Source of the DNA: Clostridiales bacterium UBA2432
GTDB taxonomy: Bacteria > Bacillota > Clostridia > Lachnospirales > Vallitaleaceae
DNA: 64,000 nucleotides
Reading direction: 5' to 3'
NCBI GenBank assembly: GCA_002342805.1
Contig: DDQW01000031.1
Coordinates: 1-64,000, forward strand
Part shown: positions 35,293-44,077 of the stretch, in pieces
How positions within the stretch are numbered: position 1 is the first letter of the stretch
How the letters are laid out: each line of letters begins with the position of its first letter
Translations under genes and position numbers: made by a program
Notes under the pieces: generated by a model
Seen by the model: the letters and a program-made list of their open reading frames with translations, nothing else
Told to the model about the DNA's origin: nothing
Database searches by the model: none

Positions 35293-35814
35293 TTAATTCA
35301 ATTTTTGAATCTTTGCATAATCTAATTCTACTGGTGTGTCTCGTCCAAAAATAGATAGATTAACAATAACCGTTCGTTTATGATCGTGGATCTCTTTGAT
35401 CATTCCGACAGATCCTTCAAATGGTCCGTCAACAACAGTAACAGTGTCACCTACTTCAACAAACAACTCAACAACAGATAAATCAATACCCATTGCAGAA
35501 ATCTCTGCTTCAGATAGAGGAACCGGTTTTGAACCCGGACCAACAAATCCTGTTACACCACGTGTATTACGAACAACGTACCACGTCTCGTCGTTCATAA
35601 ACATTTTCAACAGGACATAGCCCGGAAAAAGTTTTTTGTCGACTTCTTTTCGTGTACCGTTCTTATCTTCATACACTTTATGCAAGGGAACGATGACTTC
35701 TAGAATCTGATCTTGAATCTTACGATTTTCAATCAACTTCTCAATATTTGCTTTTACTTTGTTCTCATACCCGGAATAGGTATGAACTACGTACCACTTA
35801 GCTTCTTCTGCCAT
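35293..35814 (-). CDS. nusG: transcription termination/antitermination protein NusG
   Basis: Transcription elongation factor that binds the polymerase clamp and S10, 173 residues. The NGN domain (about 1-110) starts AKWYVVHTYSGYENKVK; a C-terminal KOW domain follows (GDTVTVVDGPFEGSVGMIKE). It lies between secE and rplK in the standard order. Confidence 0.98.
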   Translation of the reverse strand: MAEEAKWYVVHTYSGYENKVKANIEKLIENRKIQDQILEVIVPLHKVYEDKNGTRKEVDKKLFPGYVLLKMFMNDETWYVVRNTRGVTGFVGPGSKPVPLSEAEISAMGIDLSVVELFVEVGDTVTVVDGPFEGSVGMIKEIHDHKRTVIVNLSIFGRDTPVELDYAKIQKLN

Positions 35815-35826
35815 AAGTAACCACCT

Positions 35827-36030
35827 TTATAGATTTCCTAAAATCAGATCAAATATAACGAACTGAAAACTCGCATCGATGGCTGCAATAATTCCACCAA
35901 GGATGAGGGCAATAACGACAACAACATACGTTTGCTTCATTATTGTCTTTTTGTTAGGCCATATAATCTTTTTGAACTCAGATTTGACCCCTTTGAAAAA
36001 ACCAACTTTCTTAGCGTCTGCTTCTCCCAT
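35827..36030 (-). CDS. secE: preprotein translocase subunit SecE
   Basis: Small essential translocon subunit, 67 residues, with one membrane segment (about 35-58, TYVVVVIALILGGIIAAIDA). It is preceded by the amphipathic helix typical of SecE (KSEFKKIIWPNKKTIMKQ). It is 12 bases upstream of nusG. Confidence 0.96.
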   Translation of the reverse strand: MGEADAKKVGFFKGVKSEFKKIIWPNKKTIMKQTYVVVVIALILGGIIAAIDASFQFVIFDLILGNL

Positions 36031-36075
36031 TGATTCACTTCCTTTTCTCCCATAAAAAACGGAATCCGAACCGAA

Positions 36076-36225
36076 TTACTTCGTTTCTTTGTGATTCGTA
36101 TGTTTTTTACAGAACTTACAGTATTTTTGTGTTTCTAAGCGTTCCGGATGCGCTTTCTTATCTTTTGTCATATGATAGTTTCTGTTTTTGCATTCCGTAC
36201 ACTCTAAAGTAATTTTTACACGCAC
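36076..36225 (-). CDS. rpmG: 50S ribosomal protein L33, zinc form, GTG start
   Basis: A 49-residue gene. From the GTG at 36225, with GGAGGTGG five bases upstream, it starts MRVKITLECTECKNRNYHMT and ends KHTNHKETK. Cysteines 9, 12, 36 and 39 form the zinc ribbon. It is the first gene before secE-nusG-rplK-rplA, the standard place. I found no convincing promoter between it and the flagellar terminator. Confidence 0.96.
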   Translation of the reverse strand: MRVKITLECTECKNRNYHMTKDKKAHPERLETQKYCKFCKKHTNHKETK

Positions 36226-36276
36226 AACTTCCACCTCCACTTAGTCTAATAAGGTTGTTCTTTGGACATTTTCTTA

Positions 36277-36335
36277 CAAAAAAAAAGAGCCCTCTAAACG
36301 TGCAACTAATAATTTATCACACTTAAGGGCAATTG
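36277..36335 (-). terminator. intrinsic terminator of the flagellar operon
   Basis: On the minus strand GCCCT-taa-GTG pairs with CAC-gttt-AGAGGGC around an AT-rich loop, followed by a run of nine or more T. It is 23 bases downstream of the FlgN-like stop and insulates rpmG-secE-nusG from the flagellar genes. Confidence 0.8.
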
Positions 36336-36358
36336 TCAATAGGGCTTTGAAATATTCC

Positions 36359-36844
36359 TCATTTCTGAGAATCAAAAAAGCGATCTCGAACGCTTTCTTG
36401 CTGTTTGTTGTAGTTCTTATAATAGTTGGTTACAGACTTTTTATTGGTTCTAAAGGACCGAATATATTCTTTCATTCCTTTTGAAACTTCTTTAAATTTA
36501 AGATTATTTCTCTCTTCTAAAACAGTTATCTCTATGCTCAAATCGGATATTATTTTCAACTCCGATTGCATGGAGCGAATATATTCAGCATACATTTTTG
36601 GATGTTTCATAATTTGTTTTTGAATACGTTTGTACGTCTCTGCAAATCCTTCATCAATTTGAACAACCTGATTAATATCCTCTTGCTTTTTTTTCAAAAG
36701 TTTATTAAATGATTTCATATCAAAAGTTTCTTGAACAAGCAATGCTTGTTGCGCTTTTGTAAGCTCATGTATTGATTGTAATCTTTTTCTTTTGGTTGAT
36801 AGCCCTTGTATCAATAATTCCAATGTCGCTATTACTTCTTGCAC
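36359..36844 (-). CDS. FlgN-like flagellar chaperone
   Basis: A 161-residue, highly charged, all-helical protein with heptad-like repeats and no membrane segment. It matches the general pattern of the FlgN family (substrate chaperones for hook-associated proteins FlgK/FlgL), with an N-terminal LELLIQGLSTKRKRLQSIHE. Its place as last gene after fliS suggests a chaperone role. FliT-type assignment is the alternative, since FliT usually follows fliS. No diagnostic motif decides between them. Confidence 0.6.
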   Translation of the reverse strand: MQEVIATLELLIQGLSTKRKRLQSIHELTKAQQALLVQETFDMKSFNKLLKKKQEDINQVVQIDEGFAETYKRIQKQIMKHPKMYAEYIRSMQSELKIISDLSIEITVLEERNNLKFKEVSKGMKEYIRSFRTNKKSVTNYYKNYNKQQESVRDRFFDSQK

Positions 36845-36857
36845 AACGCCACCTCAC

Positions 36858-37253
36858 CTACTGAGCTTGTTTAACATGGTTGCTTTGTTTTGACTGCTCC
36901 ATTGCTTGTTTCCATGTATCACGAAATTCTCTCAAAAATTCTAGCACTTCTTCTAATATTACAATGTTTTTCCGTGCATTTGCTTGTACTAACCGCTGAT
37001 ACATATAGTCATACAAACGACGCATATCATTAGATATCTCATAACTAAAATCAAGTGTAACAATAAACTCTTGAATAATATCTTGAACACGCATAATCTT
37101 CGCATGAGCAACTTCATATTTCTTTTGCTCAATAGCCACAATTGCCTGGTTTGCAAACTTAATTGCTCCATCATATAACATAAGTGTCAACTCTTGTGGT
37201 GATGCTGTCATCACTGAATTGTGTTTGATTTTTGCATATGGATTACTTGTCAT
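36858..37253 (-). CDS. fliS: flagellin export chaperone FliS
   Basis: Binds the C-terminus of flagellin in the cytoplasm and delivers it to the export gate. The 131 residues begin NPYAKIKHNSVMTASPQELT and contain LMLYDGAIKFANQA, the FliS signature. It lies 24 bases after fliD and 13 before the FlgN-like gene. Its presence implies a flagellin gene elsewhere, as none is in this window. Confidence 0.95.
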   Translation of the reverse strand: MTSNPYAKIKHNSVMTASPQELTLMLYDGAIKFANQAIVAIEQKKYEVAHAKIMRVQDIIQEFIVTLDFSYEISNDMRRLYDYMYQRLVQANARKNIVILEEVLEFLREFRDTWKQAMEQSKQSNHVKQAQ

Positions 37254-37277
37254 ATAAATCCTCCTAATAATTCCCTA

Positions 37278-38765
37278 TTAATTGAACGATGATAACTGCT
37301 GCGACAACCACTGCCCTGTGGAGTTACTTTGTTGCATTGCTTGTTCCATAGCAGCAAATTGTTTGTAATATCTTTGTTCGATTGCCGCAAGTCGATCTTC
37401 AAGCTTCTTAATTTCATCATCCTTATCTTTAATCTGTTCTGTCATATATTTATCATTATAAAAAGTCAATGAACTACTTAAAGTCGTTGATTTCATTTTA
37501 TCTTGCATTTCACTATATAGCTGACTTCCTAATGCTGACAAAAATTCCATAACATCTTCTGGATTATCTTCTATGGCTTGACGAAGTTTGTTTTCATTTT
37601 CACCAAAAAGAGAATCATCTTCATCACCTTCGATATGCAATAATCCTTTTTCAGTATAGCTACCCGTAACGATACCTAAATCAGACAAATAATTATACTT
37701 CATACCAGTCGTATCTACACCAATAGATGATGTCAATGTACTTCTCACTAAATTATCCATATTTCCTAAGGTGTCATCTCTGCGAAGTAATGCATCCTTG
37801 ATTTTCGTTTCCCACGCTTTAATTTCATCTTCTGACATAGCACTTTTTTCTTCTGCTGTTAATGGGTCATAACCTCTTGCTGAATCCGCATTAAGTTTTG
37901 TATTAAACATATCTTTTATTTCATTATATTTCAGAACAAAATCTTTGACTTTTTGATATATAGCTTCCGTATCTTGAGTTGCTGCAATATTTACCGTTCC
38001 GCTATCTGCACGGATAGATAAAGATAAACCGTTAACATTAATATCATTAGTTGCACTTGTTAAAGTTGTTCCGTTATAATCAAATACCGCATCTTGACCT
38101 TCTGATCCAAGAGTGTTTCCAGTTGAAAACCCTAGTTTTTCAAGTGTTGTTGAATCTCCTGATAGTTCAATCTGTAAATTTTCACCACTCTCTTTTGTTG
38201 ACAAGAAAATACGATTAAAATTTGAATCGTACGAAGCATTAAGATCAAGGCCACTGTTTTTAAATTTTGATACAATACTATCTATAGTATCTGTCTCTAA
38301 TATTTCAATATCAACACTATCTAATCCGCCTGCTCCATCAATATCAACACCTATTGTTTTAGGAAACGTAGCAGCAACTCCAAGTAAGTCGCGAGCTGTT
38401 GTAGCCGATGTTGTTCCATCTGCCATTGGACTTCCTGTAAGATAGGAACCTTTTGCCATTTGTGTAACATCTATCGTATGACTACCTACTAAAGCTGTAT
38501 TTGTATTTTCAACAGCTACAATTGATTCATTTGAACTCGTCACTTTTTTCTGTAGATAGGTTCCCTGGGATTTAAAATCAAATAATTCTTTTTTATAAAA
38601 AGAATACAGTTTCGTATTGATATCACTCCATGCATCTTTTTTCCATTCAACAATCGTTTTTTCTTTTTCAACACGCTCAACTTTTAAATTTTCAATTTTC
38701 ATTAAGTCACTAATAATAGATTGAGTATCCAAACCAGATGCTAATCCAGTAAATTGTATAGCCAT
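37278..38765 (-). CDS. fliD: flagellar filament cap protein FliD (HAP2)
   Basis: Cap protein that folds and inserts flagellin at the filament tip, 495 residues. The N-terminus FTGLASGLDTQSIISDLMKI is the conserved D0 segment. The middle is the variable surface region, and the C-terminus returns to a coiled coil (about 440-495) ending GQWLSQQLSSFN. It is 21 bases downstream of flaG. Confidence 0.96.
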   Translation of the reverse strand: MAIQFTGLASGLDTQSIISDLMKIENLKVERVEKEKTIVEWKKDAWSDINTKLYSFYKKELFDFKSQGTYLQKKVTSSNESIVAVENTNTALVGSHTIDVTQMAKGSYLTGSPMADGTTSATTARDLLGVAATFPKTIGVDIDGAGGLDSVDIEILETDTIDSIVSKFKNSGLDLNASYDSNFNRIFLSTKESGENLQIELSGDSTTLEKLGFSTGNTLGSEGQDAVFDYNGTTLTSATNDINVNGLSLSIRADSGTVNIAATQDTEAIYQKVKDFVLKYNEIKDMFNTKLNADSARGYDPLTAEEKSAMSEDEIKAWETKIKDALLRRDDTLGNMDNLVRSTLTSSIGVDTTGMKYNYLSDLGIVTGSYTEKGLLHIEGDEDDSLFGENENKLRQAIEDNPEDVMEFLSALGSQLYSEMQDKMKSTTLSSSLTFYNDKYMTEQIKDKDDEIKKLEDRLAAIEQRYYKQFAAMEQAMQQSNSTGQWLSQQLSSFN

Positions 38766-38786
38766 AATATAACCTCCTTATAAAGA

Positions 38787-39206
38787 TTATCGTTTTTCAT
38801 CAACAAGAAGCCCTGCCACATCCCAAATCCTTCCAATCATATCCAAAATCTTTTCTGAAGGAATTTCTCGTATAATTTTATCATCTTCCGAATTAATCAC
38901 TTTAACCATAATATGATTCGTTGCTTCATGGACTTCATACTCCAATCGACGATTATAAATTCTCAGATGTTTGTTTGCTTGATCAATAGCCTCAACTATT
39001 TTTTCGTTTTCTTCGCTTTTCGTTTCTTGATTGTTCCCGGTTTCTGCCTGAGCAGTTGCATTTTTCATCGCCTCACTGCTTATACTTTTATTGGCCCTTT
39101 TATTGGCCATTTGAGACGGCTTTATATTATTGGATTCCATTCCATTCATATAAGTTGATTGGGTATTTTTTATCTGGTAGTCATTATTAATGGTTTCAAC
39201 TCTCAT
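38787..39206 (-). CDS. flaG: flagellar protein FlaG
   Basis: A 139-residue protein whose C-terminal domain (about 70-139) shows the FlaG pattern: LRIYNRRLEYEVHEATNHIM, then VKVINSEDDKIIREIPSEKI. The N-terminal half is low-complexity and polar (Asn, Gln, Lys), as usual. In other bacteria FlaG affects filament length. It is the first gene of flaG-fliD-fliS-flgN-like behind a sigma-D-type promoter. Confidence 0.93.
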   Translation of the reverse strand: MRVETINNDYQIKNTQSTYMNGMESNNIKPSQMANKRANKSISSEAMKNATAQAETGNNQETKSEENEKIVEAIDQANKHLRIYNRRLEYEVHEATNHIMVKVINSEDDKIIREIPSEKILDMIGRIWDVAGLLVDEKR

Positions 39207-39243
39207 AGCATTACCTCCTTGTAATCAAACGCTTATGATATAC

Positions 39244-39270
39244 TTATCGGAAGAAAAATAAAAATAATTA
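39244..39270 (-). promoter_or_regulatory. sigma-D (sigma-28) type promoter of flaG-fliD-fliS
   Basis: On the minus strand TAAT (39267-39270), 15 bases, then TCCGATAA (39244-39251). The Bacillus sigma-D consensus is TAAA-N15-GCCGATAT, so the -35 matches three of four, the -10 six of eight, and the spacing is exact. It lies 38 bases before flaG, a late flagellar gene expected to depend on this factor. Confidence 0.7.
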
Positions 39271-39283
39271 ACCTTTTTAAAAA

Positions 39284-41518
39284 TTATTCTTTATTTAAAG
39301 ACTGCTGTATTACTTTTTTTATTTTTGTCGAGCTAGTTTGTTGCGTATAAGATAAAAAAACCAAATCAGCACCTTTTTTCTCTAAAAACATTTTATTAGC
39401 TTCCCAATCCGGATCATCTTGATAGTCACTTCCTGAAAATTGACAGTCAAATTTATATTTTTCGTAGGCTTCTCTTGAACCGGCAAAATTCAAAGGAATT
39501 TCAACGGCTTTATCAACATAAGAACAGGCGTCAACAATTTCTATCCGTTCTTCAAAGGGAATATAAGGTTCAACTTTTTTATTCCGCTTAACACCTTCAT
39601 CTGAAACCACTCCAACAATAAGATAGTTGCATTGTTCTTTTGCCCGTTTTAAAAGGTTTAAGTGCCCAATATGGAACAAATCAAAGACACCGGCAATGTA
39701 GCCAATGTTATATTTTTTCTGCTTTTTTTCATCTACCGGTTGTACAACTTGCGTTGGCAAGATATTTTGACCATATTCTATATTTCGGTCATACACATAA
39801 TAGGATTCAATCCCCAAAGATTTTAACTGATGGACAATCGGTAAAAAAGCTTTAACACAAATAATAATGCGATACTTATCTAAGTCGATCTTTTGAAGTT
39901 TTTCAGGTCCAAATATCTCGTGACCTTCTAACTGCTTGCCCCATTGATTGGGATTATTGTCCACAACAAATCCAATCTCATACTCTTTACCATATAAGCT
40001 CAAAAAACGCTTTGAAAAATTACCTGCACCAAATAAGATAATTTTTTTATTTTGAATATTTTTAAATATGTCTCCAAATATTTTTTGATATTCTTCTTTA
40101 GAATAGTTGATTCGCTGTCGATTGGTATGAATGGTTTGTGTATCGGCTTCACATTTTTCCATATAAGGTTTCAATTCTTCCAAATGTCGCAACTTATATG
40201 TAAACTCTCCAGACATTCTTTGCAGACTTTCCACTTGTTTATCCATCCCATATCGAAGCCAGAAAAAATCTTTAGGAATGATGGACTCAATTTTTGCATC
40301 TTGCATGTAAATTATTTCAATCCCACGAAAAATAATAGCATTTGCAGGATAACTATCTAAAAAAAACTCTTGATCATAGAACACATATTCGCCTTTTATG
40401 TAAAAACAATTTAATGGAACTAAATCCAAAAACCCTTTTTTTAAAATAATACCTAATTCTTTATTATTGTCAATATGATCTGAAGACTGTAAGACAACAT
40501 CTCTATATTTGTCTATTTCTTCAATAAATTTTTCCAAATCCATATAAACCAGTTCCCTTAAATATGTTATTGCTAATGGTTCATTAATATAAGGCATTAT
40601 ATATGAATCATTTCTTAACTTCCCTTCAACCATCTTTATTCCATTGTTTTTTAACATATCAGCATTTGTCTTCATTTGTATAAGTTTGTTATATCCTTCA
40701 GAATACAAAGGAATTTTTTCAACAACTTTACTTTCTCTGATAATAGTCATTAGTGCATTTTCTTGACCTCTATCCATGGAAATCGTTACATGATCTGCAC
40801 TATCAAATTCTCCATTTATGCTACATTCAATTAAATAACTATTTGCCATTTGATGAAACATTTCATTATTTATCAAATCAGTATATATATATTTTTCTTC
40901 AAGAAAAACAGAATCTGGATGATTGTATTTTGGGAATAGACGGATACCCAATTCTTCATTCGGCAATATATTTTCGGAATAAACGAGCTGTGGCAATTCT
41001 AAATTAGGTAATACGGAATAAGCTTTACAATAAGTCCAACCTGCTTGTTTTAAAAAATAAGCAACTTCAAATTTAGAATAATTTCGACCCTTAATATATC
41101 TTTGTCCTATATTAGTCAATTGTCGATAATTCTCAATACCATCAAAACTTCTTCCTGTAAAAGGATCCCGATCTCCGCAGAAGTACCTTAATCCTAATCG
41201 ATTGTCCACAGCCAACAAAAGTTTTCCATCTTTTCTTAACATTTTTTTCCAACTATATAATAATTCTATTGGATTCAAAGTTTTTTCTATCTGTTGAATA
41301 GCCACAATATAATCATACTTCTTTTTACTTTTTTCAATGAATAATTTATTATTCGAATGGTTACTAGATACTTGTTCAACCAAAAGACCTTTTTCATTTA
41401 ATAGATTATATCTCCCATCTTTTTCATTAGATATGTATAAGGCTTTGGCTTGTTTTTTAAATGTGTACCATGCCAGCAAACCTTTGGGAATTTCATTCAT
41501 AATCTCTTGTGCTTTCAT
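39284..41518 (-). CDS. multidomain methyltransferase-like / Rossmann-like / TagD-type cytidylyltransferase protein
   Basis: A 744-residue cytoplasmic protein with at least three parts. The N-terminal part (about 1-190) looks like the C-terminal half of a class I methyltransferase, with LYSWKKMLRKDGKLLLAVDN followed by GLRYFCGDRDPFTGRSFDGI, but no clear glycine-rich SAM motif I. The middle (about 200-480) is unassigned. Residues 490-580 are the GAGNFSKR...VVDNNPNQWG domain shared with five other proteins here. Residues 601-744 are a glycerol-3-phosphate cytidylyltransferase-type domain (GVFDLFHIGHLNLL, SSTKIKK). It may activate a polyol phosphate as a CDP derivative. It is the last gene of the glycan island, 77 bases before flaG. 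Confidence 0.7.
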   Translation of the reverse strand: MKAQEIMNEIPKGLLAWYTFKKQAKALYISNEKDGRYNLLNEKGLLVEQVSSNHSNNKLFIEKSKKKYDYIVAIQQIEKTLNPIELLYSWKKMLRKDGKLLLAVDNRLGLRYFCGDRDPFTGRSFDGIENYRQLTNIGQRYIKGRNYSKFEVAYFLKQAGWTYCKAYSVLPNLELPQLVYSENILPNEELGIRLFPKYNHPDSVFLEEKYIYTDLINNEMFHQMANSYLIECSINGEFDSADHVTISMDRGQENALMTIIRESKVVEKIPLYSEGYNKLIQMKTNADMLKNNGIKMVEGKLRNDSYIMPYINEPLAITYLRELVYMDLEKFIEEIDKYRDVVLQSSDHIDNNKELGIILKKGFLDLVPLNCFYIKGEYVFYDQEFFLDSYPANAIIFRGIEIIYMQDAKIESIIPKDFFWLRYGMDKQVESLQRMSGEFTYKLRHLEELKPYMEKCEADTQTIHTNRQRINYSKEEYQKIFGDIFKNIQNKKIILFGAGNFSKRFLSLYGKEYEIGFVVDNNPNQWGKQLEGHEIFGPEKLQKIDLDKYRIIICVKAFLPIVHQLKSLGIESYYVYDRNIEYGQNILPTQVVQPVDEKKQKKYNIGYIAGVFDLFHIGHLNLLKRAKEQCNYLIVGVVSDEGVKRNKKVEPYIPFEERIEIVDACSYVDKAVEIPLNFAGSREAYEKYKFDCQFSGSDYQDDPDWEANKMFLEKKGADLVFLSYTQQTSSTKIKKVIQQSLNKE

Positions 41519-41539
41519 AATAATCTCCCTAAATTTATA

Positions 41540-44062
41540 TTACTCCATACGAAATAGTTCATTAATAAAATATTTATATATTTTTTCACCACTTGTACCA
41601 TCTAAATTTTCTGCCATATTCGTTATTGCTTTTGCTTGTCGCTTTTTTACTTGTCCTAAATTTTCTTGGATTAAATCGTTAATAAATCCATCTAGCGAAA
41701 AAAATCTACTTTCTCTACGACAAAAAACATGATATTGGTCACTCTGCTCAAACCCATCGTCATCCTTCAATAAATACTCATATAAGTTTTCTGACATTGT
41801 CGGATAAAAAAATTCAAAGTTTTCCATTTCTACATCTATAATAGCAACAGCTCTATCATTTCTACGCTGAACCCATACCTGCGTTTCTGATATTTTTTTT
41901 GCATGAAATGTATTAAGTAATATTTTCGGATTATATCCATTAGACACTTGGTCTGTCCCTTCCCAAAATTCCGAAACCAAAATATCAATTTTACCATTTT
42001 GCTTATTTAACTTGATTGCATATTTAGAGAATCCTGGAACAGCAACAATCCAATTATTCATATCTATTAATTGAGTATACGTTAATGGAATCCCCAAATT
42101 ATTGCTCCAGGGTTTTATTGCTATCGGCATTTTATATCTTTTAATATCGAAAGTTTGATAATTCCATCTGACTATACAGCCACTAGAAACTTCAGATATC
42201 CAGAGAAATTCCCGGTCTATACAAATTGCCGAATAGCCATAATTTTTTTCTCCAATTTGATGATATTGATATCCACCATTATCCATATTAAATTCACAAA
42301 TACAATTTGAATTCTCCATTGTCATCCATAAAATATTATCTTTTATTGCATAGTCCCAAATAGTACTTATACTTCCTCTATAATTTTTAGGTAGATTATT
42401 AATACACTCTGCATGTTCGGTCCAGCTTTTATTTACTATATTATATTCTAGAATTACATGATTTGTGTAAGGTAAATAAAACACCTTTTCCTTATACTTG
42501 ACAACTTCTTTAAACTCTAAACTTTTCGAAAATCTATCATTGTTAATTTCAATCATTTTTTGTGTATCGATATTATACTTTGCAGCTTTAGATGCAAAAA
42601 AAGGAGTTAAATAAACTTCATTTTCATTCATATCCAGAGAAAAAAAGGTATCCAGCCATTTTGCTTGCCCCTCCATGCGAGCTAGTAATTGTATTTTTTT
42701 ATTTGTCAAGTCCATTTGAAATATTCCATTCAGAGCATACGCTATAAAAATAATTTCATTATTTTTATGACACAAATCTAAAATAAACATTCGTTTTATC
42801 TCTTCATCAGTAAACGCCCCTTCTATTGTATTATCCAAAATAAAAATCGGCTTTCCAACAACTTCGAATAAATTAATTACCGATGTCCCCCCTTCTCCAA
42901 TATAAGCGTCTGCTATCGCAATCGTCTTTGACATATTTGTAGTTTGATCTAATATCCCTATATTAAATTTAATAAAATAATCTACAAGGTCTTCATATTT
43001 CTTCATAAGATCAGGACGCATGGATTTTATTGTACTTTTTATCAAAGGATGAGGACGCCAAATAAGACTTATTCCCTCTTTTTTTTTGATCATTTTAAAA
43101 ACATGAAATAATTTATTAATATATATTTCACCATCATTTAGTAATGAACTGATACTTGTATTAAGCATTATAATTTTATTATTTCCTAATACTGATTTCC
43201 AATCAGTAAATATTTCTCTATTATTTTCACATGTATGTATTATGTGATCAAGCTTAGGTGATCCAAATGTCAAAACTTTATGGTAATAAGGCATATTTAT
43301 AAATTCTTTTTTTATATGTTCTGATTGAACAATGATATAATCAACATGGTAATATACAGGCAAATCTAAATGCTCTGGAGCCCAAAAACCACTTGTAACA
43401 AAATAAGGTACATAAATTAATGTATGCGTGAATTGTTTTAACTTTTCAGAATAATAATTCGGATGAATTGTCGTCACCAGATTCCGATTATCATAAGGAT
43501 TATGTATATAAACAACTTCTGGTCGCATTATCTCTAAAGAGTAATCTTGAAAATGAGTAATTGGTAAATTTTCTGGAAACAACTCACCTTCATAACATGG
43601 ATTCCATTTATTATTATTTCGATCATATTCAAAATATGGAATTGGAATAATATAAGGTATACAATTTTCGTCTTTTTTTGCTGCTATCCAAATACTCTCT
43701 AAGCTGTCCCACATAGATGCTTTATATGGCAAAAAAACAACATGATATGTTGTCGGAATAATCTCAATCATTTCTTTTAAGTATCTTGGAAAACTATTTA
43801 ATTCATTGATACTTTCATCTTCTATATTTAACTTGTCGAAACACTTATCCAAGTTTTCAACATATTTTGTATGATTTTCTGTTATATTCACATCAATTGT
43901 TGCATTTTCATTAATAACTTCCTTTATTACTTGACTGGCTTCTTGGCAATCTTGAATAAAGACTTTCCTTTGTTCATTGTTTTTCGACTCTGCAATAACA
44001 TAATGTAATTCATACATAGAATCTAAAATTGGCAGAATCTGATCTTTTACAGATTGTCGCAT
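41540..44062 (-). CDS. CDP-glycerol glycerophosphotransferase-like protein with C-terminal propeller-like region
   Basis: An 840-residue protein. The N-terminal half (about 100-440) resembles the GT-B fold of teichoic-acid glycerophosphotransferases: VVFLPYKASMWDSLESIWIA, GSPKLD, LIWRPHPLIKST and the donor-site-like GEGGTSVINLFEVVGKPIF. The C-terminal half (about 440-800) consists of repeating beta-rich units with W, Y and N residues (for example MLWMTMENSNCICEFN-like strands), suggesting a beta-propeller. No membrane segment is present. It could transfer a glycerol-phosphate-like unit to a glycan or protein acceptor; the propeller might bind the acceptor. Both are inferences. Confidence 0.65.
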   Translation of the reverse strand: MRQSVKDQILPILDSMYELHYVIAESKNNEQRKVFIQDCQEASQVIKEVINENATIDVNITENHTKYVENLDKCFDKLNIEDESINELNSFPRYLKEMIEIIPTTYHVVFLPYKASMWDSLESIWIAAKKDENCIPYIIPIPYFEYDRNNNKWNPCYEGELFPENLPITHFQDYSLEIMRPEVVYIHNPYDNRNLVTTIHPNYYSEKLKQFTHTLIYVPYFVTSGFWAPEHLDLPVYYHVDYIIVQSEHIKKEFINMPYYHKVLTFGSPKLDHIIHTCENNREIFTDWKSVLGNNKIIMLNTSISSLLNDGEIYINKLFHVFKMIKKKEGISLIWRPHPLIKSTIKSMRPDLMKKYEDLVDYFIKFNIGILDQTTNMSKTIAIADAYIGEGGTSVINLFEVVGKPIFILDNTIEGAFTDEEIKRMFILDLCHKNNEIIFIAYALNGIFQMDLTNKKIQLLARMEGQAKWLDTFFSLDMNENEVYLTPFFASKAAKYNIDTQKMIEINNDRFSKSLEFKEVVKYKEKVFYLPYTNHVILEYNIVNKSWTEHAECINNLPKNYRGSISTIWDYAIKDNILWMTMENSNCICEFNMDNGGYQYHQIGEKNYGYSAICIDREFLWISEVSSGCIVRWNYQTFDIKRYKMPIAIKPWSNNLGIPLTYTQLIDMNNWIVAVPGFSKYAIKLNKQNGKIDILVSEFWEGTDQVSNGYNPKILLNTFHAKKISETQVWVQRRNDRAVAIIDVEMENFEFFYPTMSENLYEYLLKDDDGFEQSDQYHVFCRRESRFFSLDGFINDLIQENLGQVKKRQAKAITNMAENLDGTSGEKIYKYFINELFRME

Positions 44063-44077
44063 TTTAATTGTCGCCTC

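Noticed and set aside
36226..36276. Promoter for rpmG-secE-nusG
   Set aside because: Possible TATTAG -10 sequence but no acceptable -35 at 16-18 bases; not supported.
35820..36360. tRNA gene near secE, as often found in other bacteria
   Set aside because: No cloverleaf or T-loop sequence visible on either strand; likewise no tRNA, rRNA or CRISPR array recognised anywhere in the window.
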